This document shows, piece after piece, positions 62,001 through 64,000 of a stretch of DNA of 64,000 bases. Source of the DNA: Elysia crispata. Taxonomy: Eukaryota; Mollusca; Gastropoda; Plakobranchidae. The DNA lies in the NCBI GenBank assembly GCA_033675545.1, contig JAWDGP010006462.1, positions 901,501 through 965,500 on the forward strand. Reading direction: 5' to 3'. Numbering within the stretch: position 1 is the stretch's first letter; each line of letters starts with the position of its first letter. The notes beneath the pieces were generated by a model that made no database searches, was not told the DNA's origin, and saw only the letters and a list, made by a program, of their open reading frames with translations. The translations under genes were made by a program, and so were the position numbers.

Positions 62001-64000
62001 CTCTACAAAGGCAATATGAATATGAAGACTCCATTGTACGCAGTGGCAAGCATCTCATGCACAGTCCATTCTTTAAGGTACACATTCCCAAGTCTGATGC
62101 CTTAGTACATCTCTACATCTATATATATTATGATAAACTTTGTGATGAGAAAAAAAAAAAAGAATTTTTACCCCTGAGCTCAAGGAGAATAAAGAATTTG
62201 TTACCCGTAAGCAGAAATGATGAGAATTTTTAACAAATTATGATTGACATTTAAGGAAAGATAAGAGTTAAATCAGTTTTAATATAATGGCTGGAATGAA
62301 AATATTGGGAATTTAATTTTAACATCATGCAGATATGTTTTATAGTTGGTATTTTCAAATGTAATTGTCATCTCATTTTCACCCTATTAGGTTCTGGTGG
62401 CTCTTGCCTGTGACTTAGGATTGGACAGATTGCCTTGTTGTGCAGAGGCCCATAAATGGGCTTGGTTCAGACGTTACTGCAATGCAGCACGGGTTGCAGT
62501 TGCTATGGTGAAGAGGTTGGTCTTGCCTGGCCCATTCACTGAGGAGGTCCTGAAGAAAATCCAAGATATAGCAAGTGAGGGCTGTGTGCTAATTGGAGCT
62601 GTTGGGGGAGCAGGTAACAGAATGCACGAGAGGCATGAAATCTTCCGCCAGGAGCATGATGAGCAGCTGCTGCAGTGGATCAACAGGTACAGAGACATAA
62701 GAGACAAAGGATGTTGTTTTTGTGGCAGGTTTTTATGTTGTCTTAGGTTGGATGTAAAAATGTGTGGTTAGCATAGATAAAAAGCCTACTCTTAGCCCTT
62801 TAAAGGACGCTTTTATCTACAATCATTACCAACTTAGAAAGCTTTTTATTTATTTTATCATCATTTTTCATCACTGTTCATTTAAAAAAAAACAAAAGAA
62901 CCTCTGAGAAGTGCCAAAATAATTCTTTTGAGCCAAAAAATATTCGCAAAGTTGCAAAAGTTTCTTTCAAAATTTTAGGAAAGAAAATAATGGAGAAAGA
63001 GAAAGATTTTTTTTTTTGTTAATAAAAACTAAACTAGCATTTTGTGTAAACTCTTTCCAAAAATTTTTGTTCTTCTCCAGAAAACCAGATGACTGGACTT
63101 TGTCCTGGGGTGGAAGTGGCCAAATTTTTGTCTGGGGTCATAACCACAGAGGTCAGCTTGGTGGTGTGGAGGGGGCAAAAGTCAAGCTCCCACTTAGCTG
63201 TGATGCTCTGGCCACTCTGAGGCCAGTTCAATTGATTGGTGGAGAACAGACTTTGTTTGCTGTGACAGCAGATGGCAAGGTGACTTATATTTAAAGAAAT
63301 TTTGTTGCTGACGTCTGAACTTTAACAGTAAGGTATAAGTCTTAAAATGCTGCCACTTTTAAGCAGTGAAATATGCTTGAAATTCACTTTTGCGTAATAT
63401 CTGTATGTTCCACATTACTGCTAAATATTATTAAACACTTTTAGTTCCTTCTTTATAAAAACTGAGATTAAGGCATTAGGATTACAGATAAGCCGTATCA
63501 GTCACAAGGGTAGTAGTAAGCCTTCTGTCATAGGCTTAATCTGAGAATAGCTTAAGTGTATCTTTAATCTATTAGAACTGGCATGTTTTAAAAAAATTAT
63601 GCATCCACAAGCAACAACTGTTAACAGGTGTTTTATTTTTAACCAATCTGCTCGGAATAAAAAGAAAACATTCAGGTACCAGTTAACTTTAAGTGTGATG
63701 TATTCTTTTCTGGGTTTTTTTTCCACATTCAGTCATAAACTTTGAATAAAAACAACAGAGCATAAACCCATCCTGTACTAAATAATCAATTTTATTATTC
63801 AAACTTTTTTTTACAGATTACATAAGCTATCCATTACGTGTTTGGACTATTTTTGTATTTCCCCCCAAACCCTGTTGCAGGTGTATGGTACAGGGTATGG
63901 CGCTGGAGGTCGCCTTGGTGTAGGAGGGACGGATTCAGTAGCAACACCAACTTTGCTTGAATCTTTACAACATGTGTTTGTCAAGAAACTGGCAGTGAAC
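16871..64000 (+). CDS. HERC2: HERC2 giant E3 ubiquitin ligase, 70 exons, partial at both ends
   Basis: Ortholog of HERC2, a HECT E3 ubiquitin ligase and scaffold known in vertebrates for DNA-damage signalling, centrosome integrity and protein turnover. The 70 exons listed separately join into 4,315 complete codons without a stop or phase conflict, and all introns are GT-AG. Domain map by residue: Cys-rich motif 7-32; RLD1 about 386-747; cytochrome b5-like about 1215-1299; MIB/HERC2 about 1955-2042; UBA-like about 2650-2700; CPH-type about 2790-2943; ZZ 2944-2989; DOC about 2990-3160; RLD2 about 3206-3575; GWGW segment about 3888-3980; RLD3 from about 4220. This order matches vertebrate HERC2 from memory and excludes HERC1, which lacks the cytochrome b5, ZZ and DOC modules. 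The HECT domain lies beyond the right edge. The first visible exon needs one upstream base to complete a Gly codon, so at least one coding exon is missing. Introns not described separately are AT-rich with poly-T runs, and I see nothing else in them. Confidence 0.97.
17413..17632 (+). CDS. HERC2: HERC2 exon 2: N-terminal helical region
   Basis: Contains [19 protein letters not shown] and [16 protein letters not shown], matching the vertebrate KECLSVLVKEQQ and RLKQRLVILERYFIAL segments. It ends with a basic stretch. Donor is ag|gttaca with two bases of a split codon. Confidence 0.93.
17940..18081 (+). CDS. HERC2: HERC2 exon 3: conserved [18 protein letters not shown] segment
   Basis: Nearly identical to vertebrate HERC2 over [20 protein letters not shown] and AWRSGED. 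The acceptor is the ctttag before 17940. A second AG (tctgtag) just downstream would break the phase. Confidence 0.93.
18552..18673 (+). CDS. HERC2: HERC2 exon 4
   Basis: Encodes [18 protein letters not shown] and [15 protein letters not shown], aligning with the vertebrate SLDALRALPEASLFDE and [14 protein letters not shown] segments. Ends in phase 2. Confidence 0.93.
19272..19365 (+). CDS. HERC2: HERC2 exon 5: Gly/Ser linker
   Basis: Encodes [16 protein letters not shown] and KIPVQDQQ. The latter aligns with vertebrate SIPLQDQH. The Gly/Ser expansion is probably a flexible loop. Confidence 0.9.
19702..19926 (+). CDS. HERC2: HERC2 exon 6
   Basis: Encodes [20 protein letters not shown] and [15 protein letters not shown] sequence (here [13 protein letters not shown]). 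These match vertebrate [19 protein letters not shown] and LLPLLQRFQSI. Exactly 75 codons, phase 0 to 0. Confidence 0.94.
20217..20369 (+). CDS. HERC2: HERC2 exon 7
   Basis: Encodes [17 protein letters not shown] and [20 protein letters not shown], matching vertebrate SPNESFLRYLTLPQDNE and IDLRQTAVVVMAHLDRLAT. Exactly 51 codons. Confidence 0.94.
20370..21104 (+). repeat. Intron 7 with a CT/TTC low-complexity tract
   Basis: A pyrimidine tract of TC and TTC repeats lies at about 20441-20503. The rest of the intron is AT-rich with no other feature. Confidence 0.85.
21105..21332 (+). CDS. HERC2: HERC2 exon 8: start of RLD1
   Basis: First blade of the first RCC1-like propeller, with GLGWLSW, then [20 protein letters not shown], matching vertebrate IACAEKRFLILSRNGRVYTQ. 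There is a Thr/Ser/Gly-rich insertion in the blade's outer loop relative to human. Confidence 0.94.
21910..22061 (+). CDS. HERC2: HERC2 exon 9: RLD1 blade
   Basis: Encodes [20 protein letters not shown] and [13 protein letters not shown], a canonical RCC1 repeat. It ends with two bases (at) of a codon completed in exon 10. Confidence 0.97.
22322..22581 (+). CDS. HERC2: HERC2 exon 10: RLD1 blades
   Basis: Encodes [34 protein letters not shown] and [18 protein letters not shown], all typical RCC1-repeat motifs nearly identical to vertebrate HERC2. Confidence 0.97.
23451..23622 (+). CDS. HERC2: HERC2 exon 11: RLD1 blade
   Basis: Encodes [20 protein letters not shown] and [19 protein letters not shown]. 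It ends inside the Trp codon (tg|), an intron position shared with RLD2 (exon 57). Confidence 0.97.
23953..24226 (+). CDS. HERC2: HERC2 exon 12: end of RLD1
   Basis: Encodes [40 protein letters not shown] and [13 protein letters not shown], then [10 protein letters not shown]. The final blades are less regular than those in RLD2, as in vertebrates. Confidence 0.97.
24914..25114 (+). CDS. HERC2: HERC2 exon 13
   Basis: Encodes [35 protein letters not shown] and [19 protein letters not shown], colinear with vertebrate RVPFVVD, FEQLDLLLRQVSEGMDG and DWPPPQEKECVAVATLNLL. Confidence 0.96.
25411..25639 (+). CDS. HERC2: HERC2 exon 14
   Basis: Encodes [20 protein letters not shown] and [20 protein letters not shown], followed by ARALSSLL, close to vertebrate SLKQTVVTLASSAGVLSTVQ and [23 protein letters not shown]. 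Confidence 0.96.
25931..26012. repeat. (TTA)n microsatellite in intron 14
   Basis: About 80 bp of perfect TTA/ATT triplets inside the 467-bp intron between exons 14 and 15. Confidence 0.98.
26107..26246 (+). CDS. HERC2: HERC2 exon 15
   Basis: Encodes [20 protein letters not shown] and [12 protein letters not shown], matching vertebrate [31 protein letters not shown]. Confidence 0.96.
26872..27053 (+). CDS. HERC2: HERC2 exon 16: charged linker
   Basis: A Glu/Lys-rich sequence ([13 protein letters not shown]), then [11 protein letters not shown], which aligns with vertebrate LPLVQLIQQLL. Ends in phase 2. Confidence 0.93.
27884..28170 (+). CDS. HERC2: HERC2 exon 17
   Basis: Encodes [16 protein letters not shown] and [19 protein letters not shown], matching vertebrate QTVARLKDVARRIS and SASLDLLLRFQRLLISKLY. 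Acceptor is caaccaccag|. It ends in phase 1. Confidence 0.93.
28171..29364 (+). other. Intron 17 (1.2 kb), possible transposon scraps
   Basis: Mostly AT-rich. Near 28850-29027 there is degraded coding-like sequence ending in acidic [17 protein letters not shown] and, after a stop and frame change, [12 protein letters not shown] (see findings). No HERC2 exon is needed here, because exons 17 and 18 join in phase. Confidence 0.5.
29365..29520 (+). CDS. HERC2: HERC2 exon 18
   Basis: Encodes [20 protein letters not shown] and MPTATSV, aligning with vertebrate GVGSLLKKYTALLCTHIGDILPVAASI. Phase 1 in and 1 out. Confidence 0.94.
30044..30229 (+). CDS. HERC2: HERC2 exon 19
   Basis: Encodes [16 protein letters not shown] and [20 protein letters not shown], then DLAWPGVW, matching vertebrate GVLLPELVVSIVLLL, LLEHLDRFNHLAPGKERDD and ELAWPGI. 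The donor (tgga|gtaatt) is weaker than most. Reading through it hits a stop three codons later. Confidence 0.93.
30524..30706 (+). CDS. HERC2: HERC2 exon 20: cytochrome b5-like domain, first half
   Basis: Encodes [20 protein letters not shown] and [19 protein letters not shown], matching vertebrate [27 protein letters not shown]. The usual HPGG heme-ligand motif is replaced around SSSAPCGAD. Confidence 0.96.
31080..31171 (+). CDS. HERC2: HERC2 exon 21: cytochrome b5-like domain, second half
   Basis: Encodes [20 protein letters not shown] and [20 protein letters not shown] corresponds to the HSxxAR element around the second heme ligand of true cytochromes b5. YVGQY matches the vertebrate CVGQY segment. 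Confidence 0.95.
31403..31510 (+). CDS. HERC2: HERC2 exon 22
   Basis: Encodes [20 protein letters not shown], matching vertebrate [20 protein letters not shown]. Exactly 36 codons. Confidence 0.95.
31591..31823. mobile_element. Harbinger-like MITE in intron 22
   Basis: A 227-bp element (31594-31820) flanked by TTA on both sides (31591-31593 and 31821-31823). Its ends are long imperfect inverted repeats of about 43 bp, left GGCTGGTCCCAGTG and right (complement) GGCCGGTTCCAGCA, both continuing through GCATCTGGC to AGCTCGC. A TWA target duplication with GG-starting inverted repeats is the PIF/Harbinger pattern. The element has no coding capacity. Confidence 0.8.
32087..32237 (+). CDS. HERC2: HERC2 exon 23
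   Basis: Encodes [20 protein letters not shown] and [16 protein letters not shown], matching vertebrate KWLQSSIFSGGLQTSQIHY and SSPGGTP-type sequence. Confidence 0.93.
32509..32657 (+). CDS. HERC2: HERC2 exon 24
   Basis: Encodes [16 protein letters not shown], aligned with vertebrate FLQAIADNNIQDHNVK. The upstream part is a Gln/Glu-rich linker. Confidence 0.93.
33123..33217 (+). CDS. HERC2: HERC2 exon 25
   Basis: Encodes [20 protein letters not shown], matching vertebrate YCRQCHLTTPIMFPPEHPVE. It ends with two bases of the conserved Arg codon. Confidence 0.94.
33607..33766 (+). CDS. HERC2: HERC2 exon 26
   Basis: Encodes [20 protein letters not shown] and [20 protein letters not shown], matching vertebrate LLCCLLKHEDLGHVALSLV and PKSVVDVCRVVYQAKCSLIK. 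Confidence 0.95.
34153..34348 (+). CDS. HERC2: HERC2 exon 27
   Basis: Encodes [20 protein letters not shown] and [17 protein letters not shown], matching vertebrate [20 protein letters not shown] and KLLSSLPRWRRIAQKII. Confidence 0.95.
34714..35063 (+). CDS. HERC2: HERC2 exon 28: long acidic linker
   Basis: 116 codons dominated by Asp and Glu, for example [14 protein letters not shown] and [15 protein letters not shown]. Vertebrate HERC2 has a much shorter acidic linker at this place (STDDEEKIGNEESDLEE). It is probably disordered. Confidence 0.9.
35064..36212 (+). other. Intron 28 (1.15 kb)
   Basis: AT-rich with A and T homopolymers. No exon, RNA gene or repeat recognised. Confidence 0.7.
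36213..36389 (+). CDS. HERC2: HERC2 exon 29
   Basis: Encodes [20 protein letters not shown] and [15 protein letters not shown], matching vertebrate KDKWQPLLSTVTGVHKYKWL and EPVDVEKMRKCLLKQ. Confidence 0.95.
36801..36937 (+). CDS. HERC2: HERC2 exon 30
   Basis: Encodes [20 protein letters not shown] and [13 protein letters not shown], matching vertebrate RAEVRLEGIDTILKLASKNF and VQYAMFCGWQRLI. Ends in phase 2. Confidence 0.94.
37446..37635 (+). CDS. HERC2: HERC2 exon 31
   Basis: Encodes [20 protein letters not shown] and [16 protein letters not shown], matching vertebrate KDVDLIPPFNRMLLEVTFGKLYAWAVQNIRNVL. Confidence 0.95.
38192..38339 (+). CDS. HERC2: HERC2 exon 32
   Basis: Encodes [20 protein letters not shown] and [20 protein letters not shown], matching vertebrate IPQARFLLVMLSMLTLQHGANNLDLLLNSGMLALTQTALR. 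Confidence 0.95.
38723..38898 (+). CDS. HERC2: HERC2 exon 33: start of MIB/HERC2 domain
   Basis: Encodes [20 protein letters not shown] then KWGDQ, essentially the vertebrate sequence. MIB/HERC2 domains are also found in mind-bomb ligases, where they bind substrate. Confidence 0.97.
39479..39671 (+). CDS. HERC2: HERC2 exon 34: rest of MIB/HERC2 domain, acidic tail
   Basis: Encodes [20 protein letters not shown] and [14 protein letters not shown], identical to vertebrates over this core, then a poly-Glu run. Confidence 0.97.
40016..40195 (+). CDS. HERC2: HERC2 exon 35
   Basis: Encodes [20 protein letters not shown] and [17 protein letters not shown], matching vertebrate TINLLQTLCLSAGVHAEIMQ and EATKTLCGLLRMLVESG. 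Confidence 0.94.
40406..40596 (+). CDS. HERC2: HERC2 exon 36
   Basis: Encodes [20 protein letters not shown] and [19 protein letters not shown], matching vertebrate [37 protein letters not shown]. Confidence 0.95.
41285..41435 (+). CDS. HERC2: HERC2 exon 37
   Basis: Encodes [15 protein letters not shown] and [19 protein letters not shown], matching vertebrate ILAVHLLQAVLPSWD and LVEKLFDFLGSLLTTCSSD. Confidence 0.94.
42040..42236 (+). CDS. HERC2: HERC2 exon 38
   Basis: Encodes [20 protein letters not shown] and [16 protein letters not shown], matching vertebrate SLTATHSSTLAEEVVALLRT and WNGLINKYINSQLRSI. Confidence 0.95.
42719..42934 (+). CDS. HERC2: HERC2 exon 39
   Basis: Encodes [20 protein letters not shown] and [18 protein letters not shown], matching vertebrate VLAVIGGIDGRLRLGGQVMHDEFGEGTVTRITPKGKITVQF, a small SH3-like beta module. 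Confidence 0.95.
43511..43679 (+). CDS. HERC2: HERC2 exon 40
   Basis: Encodes [20 protein letters not shown], aligned with vertebrate VNNLPFTEPMLSVWAQLVNL. The C-terminal half is a variable linker. Confidence 0.92.
44217..44620 (+). CDS. HERC2: HERC2 exon 41: expanded Gly/Ser linker
   Basis: Encodes [20 protein letters not shown] and [20 protein letters not shown], matching vertebrate ILKAGRALLSHQDKLRQILS and LLQQLLASATQPSPVKAIF. Between them is a Gly/Ser/Ala-rich insertion longer than in human. It is the largest exon, at 404 bp. Confidence 0.95.
45469..45715 (+). CDS. HERC2: HERC2 exon 42: acidic linker
   Basis: Begins [13 protein letters not shown], like vertebrate AAALAVCQCLAVE. It continues with a strongly acidic tract including [17 protein letters not shown] and an Ala/Ser-rich tail. 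Confidence 0.92.
46215..46774 (+). mobile_element. Decayed LINE (non-LTR retrotransposon) 3' end in intron 42
   Basis: Frame-shifted and stop-riddled remnant of the C-terminal part of a LINE ORF2 reverse transcriptase. In order: [88 protein letters not shown] followed by a stop. These match, in order and spacing, the familiar FKYLG, ILLYG, MWxxRRM, FGHVxR and RDRxAWR motifs of animal LINEs. A tgaatgaataaataatgaa stretch after the stop resembles a LINE 3' tail. It has several stops and frame changes, so it is non-functional. Confidence 0.85.
47080..47244 (+). CDS. HERC2: HERC2 exon 43: UBA-like segment
   Basis: Encodes [20 protein letters not shown] followed by KALS, matching vertebrate [25 protein letters not shown] plus the helix spacing is typical of UBA folds. 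Confidence 0.95.
47476..47660 (+). CDS. HERC2: HERC2 exon 44: end of UBA-like segment, acidic/Ser stretch
   Basis: Encodes [16 protein letters not shown], matching vertebrate GVEALVGWLLDH, then a run including [20 protein letters not shown]. Donor gat|gtgagt, phase 0. Confidence 0.94.
48124..48204 (+). CDS. HERC2: HERC2 exon 45: short symmetrical exon
   Basis: Predicted from acceptor atattccag| and donor |gtaagc. It has 27 codons, phase 0 to 0 ([15 protein letters not shown]...). I do not recognise a vertebrate counterpart. The same frame is open further upstream to a better polypyrimidine acceptor at 48079, but joining there to exon 44 would give a stop. Being symmetrical, it could be a cassette exon. 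Confidence 0.6.
48275..48454 (+). CDS. HERC2: HERC2 exon 46: start of CPH-type region
   Basis: Encodes [20 protein letters not shown] and [20 protein letters not shown], matching vertebrate YKKRADFLSNDDYAVYVREN and [20 protein letters not shown]. It follows a 70-bp intron, the shortest in the gene. Confidence 0.96.
48791..48908 (+). CDS. HERC2: HERC2 exon 47: CPH-type region
   Basis: Encodes [20 protein letters not shown] and [12 protein letters not shown], matching vertebrate [32 protein letters not shown]. This is the domain shared with CUL7, PARC and HERC2. Confidence 0.96.
49216..49326 (+). CDS. HERC2: HERC2 exon 48
   Basis: Encodes [20 protein letters not shown] then [13 protein letters not shown], matching vertebrate [31 protein letters not shown]. 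Confidence 0.96.
49514..49622 (+). CDS. HERC2: HERC2 exon 49
   Basis: Encodes [20 protein letters not shown] then VPSTHP, matching vertebrate [26 protein letters not shown]. Ends in phase 2. Confidence 0.96.
49787..49923 (+). CDS. HERC2: HERC2 exon 50: ZZ zinc finger
   Basis: Has the ZZ ligand pattern: CKKC, then CQTC, CESC and HKH, in the order and spacing CxxC-x12-CxxC-x5-CxxC. One exon encodes the whole finger. In human HERC2 the ZZ finger binds N-terminal histone-like and SUMO-type tails. Confidence 0.97.
50612..50805 (+). CDS. HERC2: HERC2 exon 51: start of DOC domain
   Basis: Encodes [20 protein letters not shown] and [16 protein letters not shown], matching vertebrate WSRMVKSLNVSSSVNQASRLIDGSEPCWQSSGSQGK. 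Confidence 0.95.
51580..51777 (+). CDS. HERC2: HERC2 exon 52: DOC domain core
   Basis: Encodes [20 protein letters not shown] and [19 protein letters not shown], matching vertebrate [39 protein letters not shown]. The fold is the APC10-like jelly roll. Confidence 0.96.
52603..52923 (+). CDS. HERC2: HERC2 exon 53: end of DOC, acidic/basic linker, start of RLD2
   Basis: Encodes [19 protein letters not shown] (end of DOC), an acidic then Gly/Lys-rich linker, and [15 protein letters not shown], the first blade of RLD2. Confidence 0.96.
53645..53726 (+). CDS. HERC2: HERC2 exon 54: RLD2
   Basis: Short exon encoding [20 protein letters not shown] then GSKSLFC, matching vertebrate [27 protein letters not shown]. 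Confidence 0.94.
54099..54333 (+). CDS. HERC2: HERC2 exon 55: RLD2 blades
   Basis: Encodes [40 protein letters not shown] and [13 protein letters not shown]. It ends with two bases (at) at the same blade position as exon 9 of RLD1. Confidence 0.97.
54656..54681. repeat. (TA)n microsatellite in intron 55
   Basis: About 26 bp of TA dinucleotides in the intron between exons 55 and 56. Confidence 0.95.
54727..54904 (+). CDS. HERC2: HERC2 exon 56: RLD2 blade
   Basis: Encodes [20 protein letters not shown] and [20 protein letters not shown], nearly identical to vertebrate HERC2. Confidence 0.97.
55043..55296 (+). CDS. HERC2: HERC2 exon 57: RLD2 blades
   Basis: Encodes [39 protein letters not shown] and [20 protein letters not shown]. 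Like exon 11 it ends inside a Trp codon (tg|). It is preceded by a 138-bp intron. Confidence 0.97.
55693..55837 (+). CDS. HERC2: HERC2 exon 58: RLD2 blade
   Basis: Encodes [20 protein letters not shown] and [16 protein letters not shown], matching vertebrate [20 protein letters not shown] and [16 protein letters not shown]. Confidence 0.97.
56113..56338 (+). CDS. HERC2: HERC2 exon 59: last RLD2 blade
   Basis: Encodes [20 protein letters not shown] and [18 protein letters not shown], then [10 protein letters not shown], matching vertebrate ARDPLGASYLG. Confidence 0.97.
57017..57188 (+). CDS. HERC2: HERC2 exon 60
   Basis: Encodes [20 protein letters not shown] and [15 protein letters not shown], matching vertebrate NRPSLAKILLSLDGNLAKQQALSHILTALQIMYAR. 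Confidence 0.95.
57542..57734 (+). CDS. HERC2: HERC2 exon 61: variable linker
   Basis: Encodes [20 protein letters not shown] then Ser/Gln/Pro-rich sequence ([12 protein letters not shown]). Only the first residues align to vertebrates. The donor gatggg|gtcagt is chosen because it gives phase 0, as exon 62 requires. The frame remains open past it for 27 codons. Confidence 0.8.
58050..58391 (+). CDS. HERC2: HERC2 exon 62
   Basis: Encodes [20 protein letters not shown] and [20 protein letters not shown] then KLSVARRF, matching vertebrate ASIIAETM, LDEFTSLLIADDTRVVVDLLKLSVCSR. Exactly 114 codons. Confidence 0.95.
58819..58972 (+). CDS. HERC2: HERC2 exon 63
   Basis: Encodes [20 protein letters not shown] and [20 protein letters not shown], almost the vertebrate sequence. 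Confidence 0.96.
59882..59989 (+). CDS. HERC2: HERC2 exon 64
   Basis: Encodes [20 protein letters not shown] and [17 protein letters not shown], matching vertebrate [27 protein letters not shown]. Confidence 0.96.
60675..60965 (+). CDS. HERC2: HERC2 exon 65: GWGW segment
   Basis: Encodes [40 protein letters not shown] and [21 protein letters not shown] sequence (here [18 protein letters not shown]). These are highly conserved with vertebrates; the first part has the look of a carbohydrate-binding-like beta sandwich found in several giant ligases. Confidence 0.96.
61425..61567 (+). CDS. HERC2: HERC2 exon 66
   Basis: Encodes [20 protein letters not shown] then [11 protein letters not shown], matching vertebrate ASHRMWALQRLRKLLTTEFGQSININRLL. 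Confidence 0.95.
61952..62077 (+). CDS. HERC2: HERC2 exon 67
   Basis: Encodes [20 protein letters not shown] and [12 protein letters not shown], matching vertebrate [20 protein letters not shown] and GGKQLLHSPFFK. Exactly 42 codons. Confidence 0.96.
62391..62686 (+). CDS. HERC2: HERC2 exon 68
   Basis: Encodes [39 protein letters not shown] and [16 protein letters not shown], matching vertebrate [39 protein letters not shown] and DIFKREQDEQLVQWMN. Confidence 0.96.
63081..63279 (+). CDS. HERC2: HERC2 exon 69: start of RLD3
   Basis: Encodes [39 protein letters not shown] and [18 protein letters not shown], matching vertebrate [38 protein letters not shown]. Confidence 0.97.
63881..64000 (+). 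CDS. HERC2: HERC2 exon 70: RLD3 blade, cut by window edge
   Basis: Encodes [20 protein letters not shown] and [16 protein letters not shown], open to the last base of the window. It matches vertebrate [20 protein letters not shown] and LLESIQHVFIKKVAVN. The exon end, the rest of RLD3 and the HECT domain lie beyond. Confidence 0.97.
   Translation, partial: MYGTGYGAGGRLGVGGTDSVATPTLLESLQHVFVKKLAVN

Noticed and set aside
16871-64000. HERC1 or another RCC1-repeat protein
   Set aside because: HERC1 has two RLDs and lacks the cytochrome b5-like, MIB/HERC2, CPH, ZZ and DOC modules seen here in HERC2 order.

Overview
This is a eukaryotic (metazoan) genomic window holding one very large, intron-rich gene on the + strand: an ortholog of the giant HECT-type E3 ubiquitin ligase HERC2. 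I resolve 70 coding exons between 16871 and 64000. Every intron is GT-AG, every exon phase matches its neighbour, and the joined frame is open for 4,315 complete codons. The gene is cut at both ends. The initiator exon is not identified, and the right edge stops inside the third RCC1-like propeller, so the catalytic HECT domain lies beyond position 64000. AT-rich introns, long poly-T runs, abundant microsatellites, close similarity to vertebrate HERC2 and an invertebrate-type LINE remnant suggest an invertebrate, most likely a lophotrochozoan such as a mollusc. That assignment is inference.

Layout. Positions 1-16870 hold no gene I can name. This stretch is 5' flank or a very long first intron, rich in simple repeats: (GT)n(AT)n, (CTA)n/(CTG)n composites, a 215-bp (GA)n tract, (TC)n and (TA)n. 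It also has a decayed tRNA-like SINE head, one CpG-dense spot with a consensus splice donor (5260-5340), and a phase-compatible candidate start exon (9201-9289).

Positions 16871-64000 are HERC2. In order it encodes an N-terminal Cys-rich motif, the conserved N-terminal helical region, RLD1 (exons 8-12), a helical region, a cytochrome b5-like domain (exons 20-21), helical and acidic linkers (notably exon 28), the MIB/HERC2 domain (exons 33-34), more helical sequence, a UBA-like segment (exons 43-44), the CPH-type region (exons 46-49), a ZZ zinc finger (exon 50), the DOC/APC10-like domain (exons 51-53), RLD2 (exons 53-59), a GWGW-containing conserved segment (exons 64-65) and the start of RLD3 (exons 69-70). 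Introns carry a Harbinger-like MITE (31591-31823), a decayed LINE 3' end (46215-46774) and several microsatellites.

All coding features belong to one polypeptide. By homology it acts as a scaffold plus E3 ligase. The RLDs, DOC, ZZ and cytochrome b5-like modules recruit partners and substrates for the C-terminal HECT domain outside this window. Exon numbers below count from the first exon visible here, and residue numbers count from its first complete codon.
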